From assembly GCA_001683845.1 (NCBI GenBank), contig LXQI01000012.1, positions 1 through 38,472 on the forward strand: 38,472 nt of DNA. Direction: 5' to 3'. A program made the position numbers and the translations under genes. Source of the DNA: Erythrobacter sp. ANT-B3C2. Lineage in GTDB: Bacteria; Pseudomonadota; Alphaproteobacteria; Sphingomonadales; Sphingomonadaceae. Positions within the stretch are counted from its first letter, which is position 1, and every line of letters begins with the position of its first letter. The notes under the pieces are model-generated. The model did not search any database. It saw only the letters and a program-made list of their open reading frames with translations, and was not told the origin of the DNA. Positions 16,143-25,535 of the stretch are shown one piece after another.

Positions 16143-19031
16143 TCAGAAGTCGAGGCGGATACCCACGCGGAAGGAGCGGCCGATCAGGTCGCTGTAGGTT
16201 GAGTTTGCCGCCAGTCCGCTTTCGGGCAGCAGCAGCGGATCGGCATCGAACAGGTTGGTGACCTGGAAAAAGGCCTGCGCCTCGCCGGCCGCCAGCGCCG
16301 CCACCGTCACCGCCGCATTGAGATCGACATAGAAGGTGCCGGGCACCGAATTCTGGTCGATCGTGCGGGCAATGGTGGTCGAGGCCGGGCAGGACGCGGT
16401 GCATTCAAAATAGGTGTTGAGATAGGTGCCGGCGCTGACGCCCCGGGCGACGCCGGAGAGGCTGAAACCCGGCGTGGCGAAGGTCGCCGAAAAGCGGTAA
16501 ATCCAATCAGGCGGGCCGGAGCCGCCGTTCGACCCCACTGTGTCGATCGGTGTGCTGATGCCGTCGTTGACGACATTCTCGAGATAGTGCGAGGCCAGGG
16601 CGTTCAGCGTGATGCTGCTGCCCGGCAGGTTCATGAAATCGGCCAGCGGAATGCGGTAGGCGAGGTCGAGATCGATTCCGCGCGTCTGGATGTTGCTGAA
16701 GTTGAACGGGCTCGCGCGGAAGAACAGCTCGCGATCGCCGGTCGGGTCGGGGCCGTAGCCGGCGCAGAAGTTGCTGAAGCCCTCGAAGCAGCGGTTGATG
16801 ATGTCCTGCGCGAAGAACTGGCCGATGGCATCCGATACGCGGATGTCGAAATAGTCGACCGCGAAGGCGAGGCCGGGCAGGAAGCGCGGGCGCAACACCG
16901 CACCGACGACGGTGGAATCCGCCTCCTCCGGGCGCAGGGCGAGATTGCCGGTGGTTGTCTCCCGGAAGGTGACACCGGTGCGGCCGGTGAAGGGATCGGT
17001 CAGCGTGTTGGTGCGCGAGGTGCCCGACTGGAACAGCTCGTTGAGGTTCGGGGCGCGGATGTCGCGCGATTGGGTGACTCGCAGTGCGATATCGTCGATC
17101 GGTTGCCAGAACGCGCCCACCTTCCAGGTGGTGACATAGCCCGAGGTCGAGTAGTCCGTCGCGCGGACTGCGCCATTTACGCTCAGACCAAAGCCCAGCG
17201 GCACGTTTGCCTCGAGATAGGCTTCGCGCACGTCGTATTCGCCGAAGGTGGGCAGGTAATTGCCGACCTGGAAGCCCGTCTGGAACTCGTCCGGGACGAA
17301 GCCGGAGACCTCCTCCTTGCGGTATTCGCCGCCGATGGCGATGCCGACATCGCCGGCCCAGGTGCTGAACGGCACCAGCGACAGGTTCACGCCGGCGACG
17401 GTCTGCTTCAGTGTCTGATCGCGATAGGGTTCGCCCAGCACGTAGTCGATGGCCGCAGGATCGGTGACGCCGGTGCCCAGGATGTTGAGCGGCACGCAGC
17501 CATTGCCGGGGGCGGTGAAGGTGGAACGGCACACGATCGTGCCGGCGGGCACGCCGAGCGCATTGCCCGCCGGAGCGGCGACCGCGTCGATCGCATTGTT
17601 GTAGTTGGTGTTGATGATGATGTCGCGCAGCTGCTCGTTCGCGTTGGTCTCGCCATATTGGCCATAGGCATTCCACACTGCGGTGCTGCCGAAGGCCTCG
17701 AACTCGCCTTCGAACCCGCCGGTGTAGCGCTGCACGTCGCGCGTGTTGTTGAGCTTGCGAAAAGGCAGATCGGATTGCGTGGTGCCCACGGTGACCGTGT
17801 TGATGCCGGCCGCCTGGGCGCCCAAGGCCCGGACCAGAAAGGCGTTGTCGCCCCGCAGCACGCGGCCGGTGGAGAATTGCGGGCCGGCGTTGAACAGCGT
17901 TTCCTGCCAGCTGTACGACGCCTCGCCGAACATTGTGACCCCGGGCACGATGTCGAAGCTGACCCGGCCGTAGACGTTGCGCCGGTCTTCCTCCGAGGCG
18001 AGCCCGATATTGCGCGAATTATCGGCCAAGGCGTAGTCGCCGCCGATGGTCGTGGCAGTGGTCGAGAGGGTGCCGTAATCGTAGCGGTCGACCGCTCCGC
18101 CCGCTCCGAAGAAGATACCTCGCAGGCGGTTGGCGACGCCGCCGGAGGATGCGTTGATGATGCCGCCGGGCAGCGCATTGTTGGTCCCGGCCGGGCCGCG
18201 CACGAGGAATTGCGGCTCGCCATTGGTGGCGGTGTAGGCAGGGTTGTTGACGATCCGCGGACCGCCGAAGTTCCAGTCCCGGTCGACGCTGAAGATGCCG
18301 TCGCTATGCGCCAGCTCGGCGCTCAGCAGGACATGGCCGCGCCCGCCGGCCCACGGCACGCCGAGGGCGGCGCTGGCCGAATAATTGGCCCCGTCTCCGC
18401 GGGAGCTGACGCCGCTATCGGCGCTGAATTTGAGCCCTTCGAACCGCTTGTCGAGCACGAAATTGACCACGCCCGCGACCGCGTCCGACCCATAGGCGGC
18501 CGAGGCGCCGCCGGTCACCACCTCGATCCGGCTGATGAGCTGCTGGGGAAAGGTGTTGATGTCGACCAGGCCGGTGACGCTGGAGCCCACCGAGCGGCGC
18601 CCGTCGAGCAGCACCAGCGTGCGGATTTCGCCCAGATTGCGCAGGTTCAGGGCATTGATGCCGGACAGGCCGGAGCTGATCGCCAGGCGCGAGTTGGCCG
18701 GCCGCAGGCTGCCCGCGAGCGCCGGCAGCTGGTTGACCAGATCGGCGATGTTGTTGGTGGGGGACTGGTTCTCGATCATCTCCTCGGAAACGACGGTGAG
18801 CGGCGAGGGCGAATCGAAGCCGCTCCCCGCGATGCGCGAACCGGTGACGATGATGCTGCTGGCCGGGGCGCCGGGTGCCTGCGCCGCGGCATCCGCGGAG
18901 CCCGGCGTGGTGGCGGTCTGCGCCAGAGCGGGGCCGCATGGCAGCAGCGCCAGCGTTGCCAGCGCCGTTCCCCAAGCGAGGCGGCCGCGTGGTGAAAAGC
19001 GCTTGGCGAAAGCGCGCGTGGACGTTCGCAT
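16143..19031 (-). CDS. TonB-dependent outer-membrane receptor
   Basis: This 962-residue receptor starts at ATG 19031, chosen for its GGGGGG ribosome site and because a signal peptide then follows (basic start, hydrophobic LAWGTALATLALLPCGPALA, cut after LAQ). A TonB-box-like SIIVTGSRI precedes the plug, which holds LVLLDGRRSVG, RIEVVTGGASAAYGSDAVAGVVNFVL. The barrel ends in the canonical VGIRLDF with terminal Phe. The GSRIAGSGFDSPSPLTVV start is typical of sphingomonad receptors for organic substrates such as peptides rather than siderophores. It is convergent with the D-aminoacylase and divergent from the penicillin-acylase gene, so a ligand containing N-acyl- or D-amino acids is plausible but unproven. 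Confidence 0.93.
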   Translation of the reverse strand: MRTSTRAFAKRFSPRGRLAWGTALATLALLPCGPALAQTATTPGSADAAAQAPGAPASSIIVTGSRIAGSGFDSPSPLTVVSEEMIENQSPTNNIADLVNQLPALAGSLRPANSRLAISSGLSGINALNLRNLGEIRTLVLLDGRRSVGSSVTGLVDINTFPQQLISRIEVVTGGASAAYGSDAVAGVVNFVLDKRFEGLKFSADSGVSSRGDGANYSASAALGVPWAGGRGHVLLSAELAHSDGIFSVDRDWNFGGPRIVNNPAYTATNGEPQFLVRGPAGTNNALPGGIINASSGGVANRLRGIFFGAGGAVDRYDYGTLSTTATTIGGDYALADNSRNIGLASEEDRRNVYGRVSFDIVPGVTMFGEASYSWQETLFNAGPQFSTGRVLRGDNAFLVRALGAQAAGINTVTVGTTQSDLPFRKLNNTRDVQRYTGGFEGEFEAFGSTAVWNAYGQYGETNANEQLRDIIINTNYNNAIDAVAAPAGNALGVPAGTIVCRSTFTAPGNGCVPLNILGTGVTDPAAIDYVLGEPYRDQTLKQTVAGVNLSLVPFSTWAGDVGIAIGGEYRKEEVSGFVPDEFQTGFQVGNYLPTFGEYDVREAYLEANVPLGFGLSVNGAVRATDYSTSGYVTTWKVGAFWQPIDDIALRVTQSRDIRAPNLNELFQSGTSRTNTLTDPFTGRTGVTFRETTTGNLALRPEEADSTVVGAVLRPRFLPGLAFAVDYFDIRVSDAIGQFFAQDIINRCFEGFSNFCAGYGPDPTGDRELFFRASPFNFSNIQTRGIDLDLAYRIPLADFMNLPGSSITLNALASHYLENVVNDGISTPIDTVGSNGGSGPPDWIYRFSATFATPGFSLSGVARGVSAGTYLNTYFECTASCPASTTIARTIDQNSVPGTFYVDLNAAVTVAALAAGEAQAFFQVTNLFDADPLLLPESGLAANSTYSDLIGRSFRVGIRLDF

Positions 19032-19444
19032 GTTATTACCCCCCTTGATCGGGCAGTTCGCGCACCCTGCGGGGACCCGTCCAAAAGGGACCTGGTTGCC
19101 GGGTGGAGGTCGCTGCCATCCCTGAATTGCCGACCGGCATGAAGCCTGCCGCTGCAGGGCGGGGCCGGCCCCTCTGGCGAGTGCCTTGCAGCCCGTCCGC
19201 TTCCCGGAGCCTTCCGCCAATGCTGGCTGCTCCCTAAAGCAGCCGTGTCATTTATGACGGTATGGTTACCGTGGCGAGGGGGGGCGTCAATAGGCGACTG
19301 GGCCAATCGCCACGGAGCCTATAGACCCGGGGCATGGCTGGTGCGGATTTCTGCCGGGCATCGCCGTGCCGGCCTGTGGTAGCCCAGCGCGATGAACGCT
19401 CGCCCGCTTGATCTGCGCGCAAAGGCGCCGCTGGATGGGCGTGC
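19032..19444. other. divergent promoter region with palindromes
   Basis: 413 bp lie between the divergent receptor and Ntn-hydrolase genes. Apart from the palindrome pair at 19247-19272, listed separately, no gene or repeat was recognised. Confidence 0.6.
19247..19272. promoter_or_regulatory. overlapping palindromes, candidate operator
   Basis: GTCA-TTTA-TGAC (19247-19258) overlaps by two bases a second perfect palindrome ACGGTA-TGGT-TACCGT (19257-19272). They lie about 215 bp upstream of the receptor start and 172 bp upstream of the acylase start. The AT-rich tandem symmetry stands out from the GC-rich surroundings and looks like a repressor or activator site. Confidence 0.45.
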
Positions 19445-21850
19445 ATGGTGGCTCGTGCCGTCTGCCGAGGCTCCCTCGTGACCCGCCGCGCGCTGCTGTT
19501 GGCCTCCGCCGCTTTCCTGGCGAGCAGCAGCCTTTCCGCGGCAAGCGGCGGGCGTGGGCGGCGGGCGCTGGGCTTGCCCGGCCTCCGCGCGCCGATCGAG
19601 ATCGTGGAGGACGGCTTTGGCATTCCGCACATCCGTGCAGGCTCCGTGCACGATGCCTATTTCGGGCAGGGCTATGTCGTGGCGCGCGACCGGCTGTTCC
19701 AGCTCGACCTCGATCTGCGGCGCGATCTGGGGCGCATGGCGGAGGCGTTCGGGCCGAGCTTCCTGCGGTCGGACCGCGCCGCGCGCCTGTTCCACTATCG
19801 CGGCGACCTCGAAGCGGAGCTGGCGGCGATTCCGGCTACGGTGCGCGAGGGCGTCGAAGGCTACGTAGCCGGGATCAACGCGCGCATTGCGGAGCTGGAG
19901 GCCGACCCGGCGCAGCTGCCGCCCGAATATGCGATCCTCGGCATTGCGCCACTGCGCTGGTCGCTGCTCGATTGCGTGCGGCGGCGCGGCAGTGGCGGCG
20001 ACGATGCGGACGAGGAGGTGCGGCGCGCGATGCTCGCGGCGCGCGGCCAGCTGGAATTCGAGAATTATCGCGAGCCGCTGCGGCCCGCCTGGCGCTTCAC
20101 CGTGCCCGATGGGCTCGATGCGTCGGCGGTCAGCCGGGAGGACCTCGGTGTTCTGCGCGATGTGAACCGCGGCGGATCGTACGAGCAGCCCGAACTGGCC
20201 CATGCCGATTGGGAGGCGCTGCGCATCGATCTGGCCGCGAACGGCAGCAATGCCTGGACCGTGGCGGGCTCGCGCACCGCCACCGGGCGGCCGATCCTGG
20301 CCAACGATCCGCACCTTTCCATCGGCGGCTTTCCGCCGCGTCACATGGCGCATCTGACCGCGCCGGGGCTGGACGTGATCGGCGCGGGCTATCCGGGCCT
20401 GCCCGGCATCATGCAGGGTCACACCGATCGCTTCGCCTTCGGCCGCACCAATTTCCACATCGACCAGACCGATCTGTTCGTGCTGCGCACCAGCGAGGAG
20501 GACCCCGAGCTCTACTGGCACGAGGGCGGGTGGAAGCGGTTCGAGATCCATGAGGAGGAGATCGCGGTCCGCGGCGGGGAGGGCGACCGGGTGGTGTTGC
20601 GCTATGCCGGGGGGCGGCCGGTGATCGCGCGCGATCCGGCCCGGCAGCGCGCCGTCGTACTGGCCATCGTGACGATGCTGCCGGGTGCGAACATGCGCTT
20701 CGCTATCGTGGCGATCAATCTGGCGCAGGATTGGGACAGCTTGCGCGAGGCGTTCCGGCTGCATGTCTCGCCGACCAACCTCCACTATGCCGATGTGGAC
20801 GGGAACACCGGCTGGCACGCGATCGGCTACGCGCCCCGGCGGCCGCGCCATGACGGGCTGTTCCCGGCTCCTGGCGATGGCAGCTACGACTGGCAGGGGG
20901 TGATGCCGCTGGCGGACATGCCGTCCATCTTCAACCCGGCACAAGGCTGGATCGCCTCGGCCAACGACATGAACCTGCCGGCGGATTACCCTTACGGCGA
21001 GCGCATCCTCAGCTTCACCTGGGCCGATCCGTACCGCCATGACCGGATCAAGCAGGTGCTGGGCGCGCGGGACAACCATTCGATCGCCGATAGCGCGGCG
21101 CTGCTGCACGATGTCTATTCGCTCCCCGCGCTGGCGCTAAAGCGCCTGCTGCCTACCGCACCATCGCCCGAGGCCGAGCCCGCCGCCGCGCTGCTGCGCG
21201 AGTGGGACGGCGCGATGGGAGCGGAGAGCGCGGCGGCGCTGCTGTACCAGATGGTGGTGGCGGCGCTGGCGCAGGGCGTTCACGCGGCGCTGATCCCGCC
21301 CGAGGCGCGCGACCTGGTGACGCGGGTCAATTTCAGCGTGATGCTGGAGGCGCTCGCGCAGCCGGACCCGCGGCTGGGGGAGGACCCGGCGGCGGCGCGC
21401 GACGCGCTGATCGATCAGGCGCTGGCGGAGGGCTGGACACGGGCGGTGGAACTGGCCGGCCCTGACCCGGCCGGGTGGCGCTGGGGGGACCAGCACGGGG
21501 TGACGATCCGCCACCCACTCTCCGCTTTGCCGGAGATTGCCGCGGCCTTTCCGCCGATCGAGGGCGGGCGACAGGGCGGCGATGGCTATACGGTGATGGC
21601 GCGGGGCTTGCGCGGATCGAGCCTCGACGTGCGGCACGGCGCCAGCTTCCTGTTCGTCGCCGATGTGGGGGAGTGGGACCGGACTCGGTTCCTGCTGCTG
21701 CCGGGCCAGTCGGCCGATCCATCATCGCCGCATCACCGTGACTTCTACGAGCCGTGGCTGGCGGGCCGGATGCACGAACTGCCCTTCAGCCGCGCGGCGG
21801 TGGATGCGGCGGCGGTGCGAAGCTTCGAGATCCGTCCCGCGCAGCAGTGA
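19445..21850 (+). CDS. penicillin acylase family Ntn hydrolase
   Basis: This 801-residue precursor belongs to the penicillin acylase/acyl-homoserine-lactone acylase/cephalosporin acylase family (S45). These are exported, then cut autocatalytically into alpha and beta chains; the new N-terminal residue of the beta chain is the nucleophile. IEIVEDGFGIPHIRA and YVVARDRLFQLDLDLRR mark the alpha chain. NGSNAW (266-271) gives Ser268 as nucleophile, followed by GRPILANDPHLSI and the later VDGNTGWHAIG. An N-terminal TRRALLLASAAFLASSSLSA suggests export, possibly by the Tat route. GTG at 19478 is an alternative start. It cleaves amides of acyl groups with amino compounds, but the true acyl donor cannot be told. 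The stop lies three bases from that of the convergent dacB. Confidence 0.9.
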   Translation: MVARAVCRGSLVTRRALLLASAAFLASSSLSAASGGRGRRALGLPGLRAPIEIVEDGFGIPHIRAGSVHDAYFGQGYVVARDRLFQLDLDLRRDLGRMAEAFGPSFLRSDRAARLFHYRGDLEAELAAIPATVREGVEGYVAGINARIAELEADPAQLPPEYAILGIAPLRWSLLDCVRRRGSGGDDADEEVRRAMLAARGQLEFENYREPLRPAWRFTVPDGLDASAVSREDLGVLRDVNRGGSYEQPELAHADWEALRIDLAANGSNAWTVAGSRTATGRPILANDPHLSIGGFPPRHMAHLTAPGLDVIGAGYPGLPGIMQGHTDRFAFGRTNFHIDQTDLFVLRTSEEDPELYWHEGGWKRFEIHEEEIAVRGGEGDRVVLRYAGGRPVIARDPARQRAVVLAIVTMLPGANMRFAIVAINLAQDWDSLREAFRLHVSPTNLHYADVDGNTGWHAIGYAPRRPRHDGLFPAPGDGSYDWQGVMPLADMPSIFNPAQGWIASANDMNLPADYPYGERILSFTWADPYRHDRIKQVLGARDNHSIADSAALLHDVYSLPALALKRLLPTAPSPEAEPAAALLREWDGAMGAESAAALLYQMVVAALAQGVHAALIPPEARDLVTRVNFSVMLEALAQPDPRLGEDPAAARDALIDQALAEGWTRAVELAGPDPAGWRWGDQHGVTIRHPLSALPEIAAAFPPIEGGRQGGDGYTVMARGLRGSSLDVRHGASFLFVADVGEWDRTRFLLLPGQSADPSSPHHRDFYEPWLAGRMHELPFSRAAVDAAAVRSFEIRPAQQ

Positions 21851-21853
21851 TGC

Positions 21854-23383
21854 TCAGTGGGCGGCGGCGACCGCGAGCAGGGCCGCGTCCATGGCCGAGA
21901 GCGCCGCGCCCTCGCCCCCGGGCGGGATGTCGTTCGCAAAGGCGGAGAACACCAGCGTCTGCCCGCCGGTGGTGGTGAGATAGCCCGACAGCGCACGCGA
22001 GGCGTTGAGCGAGCCGGTCTTGGCGTACAGTTTGCGCTCGAGCGCGGTGCCGGTAAAGCGCCGGGCGAGAGTCCCGTCGACCCCGCCGATCGGCAGCGTT
22101 TTGCGAAAGGTTTCGGCCCACGGCTGCCCAGCCGCCCAGCGCAGCAGCGCCGCGGCGGCGCGCGGAGTCATGCGGTTGTAGGTCGACATGCCCGACCCGT
22201 CGGCTAGCGTGTAGCCATCCTTTGGCACCCCCGCCTGCGCCATGGCGGCCGCCAGCGCGGCCTCGGCATCGGCGAGCGAGCCACTGCCACTGTGCCGCGC
22301 CACCCGGCGCAGCAGCAGCTCGGCGCGGACGTTATGGCTAACCTTGTTGATGGTGTGGAGCTCGGCGGTGAGATCCTGCGGCGGCAATTGCGCCAGCATG
22401 GCCTCGGCCGGTGGCTGCGGGGCCGCCGCGCCGCCACGCCGCGCCGGATCGTCGGAGGGCGAAAGCGGGCGATGGCGCGCTTCGATGGCACCGGAGATGC
22501 GCACGCCGCGCTGCTCCAGCATCCGGGCGAGCTGCCACGCCGCGTAATGCGCCGGATCGTCGATCCCGAAGCGCAGCGTCGCCGGCTGGGCTGCGATGCC
22601 GATCGTACCGGTGAGCGCCACTTCGCGATCGTTGGGCATCCGCCAGGTCGAGAGGTTGGCCTTGTCCTGGCTGTTCGTCACCGCGCGATTGGCGATTGTG
22701 TGGTAGCCGTTGCCGCTGACTGCGGGCGCCTGGCCCGGTGCGGTGGGCGTGATGGTGACGGCGCTTTCATTGTCATCGATCGACAGTGCGGAGATGCCGG
22801 CGCCGTAGCGGGCCTGGATGTTGTTCCAGCTCATCCCCGGGCTCCACCGTTCGTCCGGGTACCAGCTCGCGTCGCCGACCACGTGGCGCACGCTTTGCGT
22901 GGCCGCCGCAACCGCGTCGGCGAGCGTTGCAAGGCAGTTGCTTGCGCATTGCTCGGCCCCCGAAAGGCCGGCATCGCCGCGCCCTTCGAGGATGACGTCG
23001 AACCGGCCATCGCCCACCGGTTCGAGCCGGACCCCGGTGCCTTCCGCTGCCGCCTGTAGCGAGGCGAGGTCGATCTGGGCGGCGAGGGTGGTGAAGAGCT
23101 TGGTGTTGGAGGCGGGGATGAACCGCTGGTCCGGCGCGATGGCGAGCAGCTCGGTGCCGTCCAGCGCCTCAACCAGCAGGCCGTAGCGGGTGCCCGCCGG
23201 TGCTTGCGCCAGCACGCGTTCGACCGTGCCGAGCAGCGCCTGGTCCGGTGCCGAGGCCGGGAGCGAGGGCGCGTGTCGGGCCGGGGGCGGCTGGGGACTG
23301 GCCTGCTGCGCCAGCGCTGGCGAGAGGGGCCCGAGGAGAGCCAGCGGGAGCAGGAAGCGCCGCATTCCGGCTGGCATCGTCAT
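21854..23383 (-). CDS. dacB: D-alanyl-D-alanine carboxypeptidase/endopeptidase (PBP4 type)
   Basis: This 509-residue S13 peptidase acts in the periplasm, removing terminal D-Ala from pentapeptides or cutting D-Ala-mDAP cross-links. The signal peptide is RRFLLPLALLGPLSPALAQ. S92-x-x-K95 (ASNTKLF), S349-H-N351 (VSHNVRAELL) and K455-T-G457 (AKTGSLN) are the three active-site motifs, and the large insert between the first two is typical of PBP4. Length is normal. Its ATG overlaps the TGA of the S9 peptidase gene (ATGA), so it is the last gene of a four-gene operon that begins with an AmpG-type permease. This context points to cell-wall peptide turnover or use, or to a beta-lactam-related role. 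Confidence 0.93.
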   Translation of the reverse strand: MTMPAGMRRFLLPLALLGPLSPALAQQASPQPPPARHAPSLPASAPDQALLGTVERVLAQAPAGTRYGLLVEALDGTELLAIAPDQRFIPASNTKLFTTLAAQIDLASLQAAAEGTGVRLEPVGDGRFDVILEGRGDAGLSGAEQCASNCLATLADAVAAATQSVRHVVGDASWYPDERWSPGMSWNNIQARYGAGISALSIDDNESAVTITPTAPGQAPAVSGNGYHTIANRAVTNSQDKANLSTWRMPNDREVALTGTIGIAAQPATLRFGIDDPAHYAAWQLARMLEQRGVRISGAIEARHRPLSPSDDPARRGGAAAPQPPAEAMLAQLPPQDLTAELHTINKVSHNVRAELLLRRVARHSGSGSLADAEAALAAAMAQAGVPKDGYTLADGSGMSTYNRMTPRAAAALLRWAAGQPWAETFRKTLPIGGVDGTLARRFTGTALERKLYAKTGSLNASRALSGYLTTTGGQTLVFSAFANDIPPGGEGAALSAMDAALLAVAAAH

Positions 23384-25458
23384 TGCGCGTCCCGCAGGTG
23401 GCGATCGAAGAAATCGCCCGTGGCCTGCAGCGTCGTCAGCCAGTTGGCGTGGCGGGAGAAGGCGTGCCGCTCGTTGGGGAAGGCGATTTCCTCGAACGGC
23501 ACGCCGCGCGCGGCGAGGGCGCTCGCCAGCACGAGCGACTGGCGATAATCGACGTTGCGATCGTCATCGCCGTGGACGATGAGGACCGGGGAGCGCCAGG
23601 TCTCGATCGCCCCCATCGGCGATGAATCCCACTGCAGCTGCTGCACGCGGCGGACCTCCTCAGGCGAATAGCTGTCGGACACTGGGCGCACCATTGCGTG
23701 GACGCCGTGCAGATCGACCCCGGCCGCGAACAGGTCGCTGTCGCGCGCGAGGCCCAGCGCGGCGAGGTAGCCGCCCCAGCTGCCACCCCAGATGCCGATG
23801 CGGTCTGCGTCGATGTCGGGCCGCGCGGCCAGCCAGCGGCCACCGGCGAGGATGTCGCGATATTCCGAGGCGCCGCTCCGGCCGGTCTCAGGGGCCTCGC
23901 GAAAGGCGCGGCCGTAATTGGTGCCGCTGCGGAAATTGACCGACAGGACGGTGTAGCCCTGCGCGGCGAACTCCTGATTCCGGATATAGGTGTTATGGTA
24001 ATAATGCATCGGCTGGAATGCGGGCAGCATCTGCCGGCGCGGTCCGCCATGCGCGAAGACGATACCCGGGTGCGGCCCCGGCCCCGGCGCGCGGAACAGT
24101 TGGCCGTGCACCTTCGTGCCATCGGCGGCGGTAAACACGACCGTCTCCGGTTGCGGATAAGCATCGATCGCGGGCGCGGGCGAGAGCGGCACCATGCTAT
24201 CCACCAGCACCATATGCGCAGGCCGGCGCGCATCGGTGAATGTCGCGGCCAGTTGCTCGCCGCCGAACACCGGGAAGAAGGCGAAGGCATCCTCCGGGGT
24301 CAGTCGCTCGGCCGCTCCGCCCGAGAGGCTGGCACGCCACAGGCCGCGGCTGTCGAGATCGCCGGGGTTGGCGGTGAAGACCAGCGCACGGCCATCGGGC
24401 GTGGGGCGGAAGTTCTCCACCTCGTTGGCTTCGGGCGTGAGGTTGCGGGCCACTCCGCCGGTGGGCGGCACGGCGTAGATGTGCAGCCAGCCGGTCCGCT
24501 CCCAGGGGAACAGCAGCTGGCCCGATGTGGTCCAGAACAAATTGCGCCCGCGCGTGCCGTAGAACTGGCTGCCCTCGCCTTCGGGCGCGGTCCAGACGGT
24601 GCGGATGGCGCCGGTGGCGGGATCGGCGATGCGCAGCGACCAGAACGAGGCTGTGCTGTGTGCAAGTCCGGCGGGCGGCTCGCGAAATTGGATGAAGGCG
24701 ATTGCGGTGCCATCGGGCGAGAAGACGGGATCGGAAGAATCGCCGAGCGTCGCGCCGAGGTAGCGCAGGGTGCCTTGCGCGATGTCCAGCACACCGATGA
24801 TGGAGTGGCCAGTGCGCAGCTCCTGGAACAGCAGCCGCTTGCCGTCGGGCGACCAGGAGAGGTCGCGGGGGTTGCCGGGCAGCCGGGCGAGTTCGCGTGC
24901 CTCGCGGCCCTCCCACAACAAGATGCGGTTCGTGCCGAGGAAGGCGATGCGCTCGCCATCCGGCGAGAACATTGCGCCGTGGCCGTTGCCGATCTCGCGG
25001 GGGGATCGATCGCCGGCGACGGCGGCCAGATAGAGCGTCTGCTCGGGCGCCATGGCTGCCTGGCCGGCGTTGGGCAGGCGAGTGTCGGGCCATTCGGCAT
25101 CGCCGCCGCGCCCGTAGACCAGCCGCGTTCCGGAGCGATTGAGCGCAAGGCCGCTGATCTCGACGCCATCGTCCTGTGCGTATCCGGTGCGCTGGCGGGC
25201 GCGAGACCGGGCCTCCGCGACCCAGACGTTGCGCACGCCGGCGCGGTTTTCGATCCAGGCGAACACCGGCGCCTGTGCCGCGCCGACCAGCCCGCTGTGG
25301 TAGGGGACGGCGAGATGGCGGGCGAGGGGTGTCTCCGCCGGGTCCGGCGCGGACGCGGGCGCGGCGGCCATCGGCGCCGGGGCGGCGAGGGCTGCGGGGG
25401 TGGTGGAGCCGGCGGCGGCCAGCAGGAGCGCGCAAAGGGCGCGATAGAGGCGGTGCAT
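23380..25458 (-). CDS. S9 family serine peptidase (prolyl oligopeptidase/DPP type)
   Basis: The 692-residue exported peptidase has an N-terminal beta-propeller with repeated FSPDGxxIAF/WSPDGKRLLF blades and a C-terminal alpha/beta hydrolase domain. With ATG 25458 as start, the nucleophile is S560 (GGSWGGY), the Asp is about D633 (HGDDDRNV) and the His H665 (NERHAFSRH). VFAHGGPRRQ supplies the oxyanion region. A signal peptide (RLYRALCALLLAAAGSTTPAALA) places it in the periplasm. A GTG start nine codons earlier is possible. It lies between the beta-lactamase-fold gene (77-bp gap) and dacB (overlap) on the same strand. It probably removes di- or oligopeptides from imported peptides; exact specificity is not visible. 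Confidence 0.9.
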   Translation of the reverse strand: MHRLYRALCALLLAAAGSTTPAALAAPAPMAAAPASAPDPAETPLARHLAVPYHSGLVGAAQAPVFAWIENRAGVRNVWVAEARSRARQRTGYAQDDGVEISGLALNRSGTRLVYGRGGDAEWPDTRLPNAGQAAMAPEQTLYLAAVAGDRSPREIGNGHGAMFSPDGERIAFLGTNRILLWEGREARELARLPGNPRDLSWSPDGKRLLFQELRTGHSIIGVLDIAQGTLRYLGATLGDSSDPVFSPDGTAIAFIQFREPPAGLAHSTASFWSLRIADPATGAIRTVWTAPEGEGSQFYGTRGRNLFWTTSGQLLFPWERTGWLHIYAVPPTGGVARNLTPEANEVENFRPTPDGRALVFTANPGDLDSRGLWRASLSGGAAERLTPEDAFAFFPVFGGEQLAATFTDARRPAHMVLVDSMVPLSPAPAIDAYPQPETVVFTAADGTKVHGQLFRAPGPGPHPGIVFAHGGPRRQMLPAFQPMHYYHNTYIRNQEFAAQGYTVLSVNFRSGTNYGRAFREAPETGRSGASEYRDILAGGRWLAARPDIDADRIGIWGGSWGGYLAALGLARDSDLFAAGVDLHGVHAMVRPVSDSYSPEEVRRVQQLQWDSSPMGAIETWRSPVLIVHGDDDRNVDYRQSLVLASALAARGVPFEEIAFPNERHAFSRHANWLTTLQATGDFFDRHLRDAQ

Positions 25459-25535
25459 AGCGGCATGATGCGGGGCTTGCAGCACTCAGGCAAGCCAAGG
25501 ATCGGGCCAGGGATCGGGCTGGCGATGCCGTGCGG

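Noticed and set aside
16587..18995. Very long plus-strand open frame (802 codons) opposite the second TonB receptor
   Set aside because: It is the exact antisense of a well-supported receptor, with no family motifs and an Ala/Gly/Arg/Asp-rich composition expected from high-GC antisense DNA.
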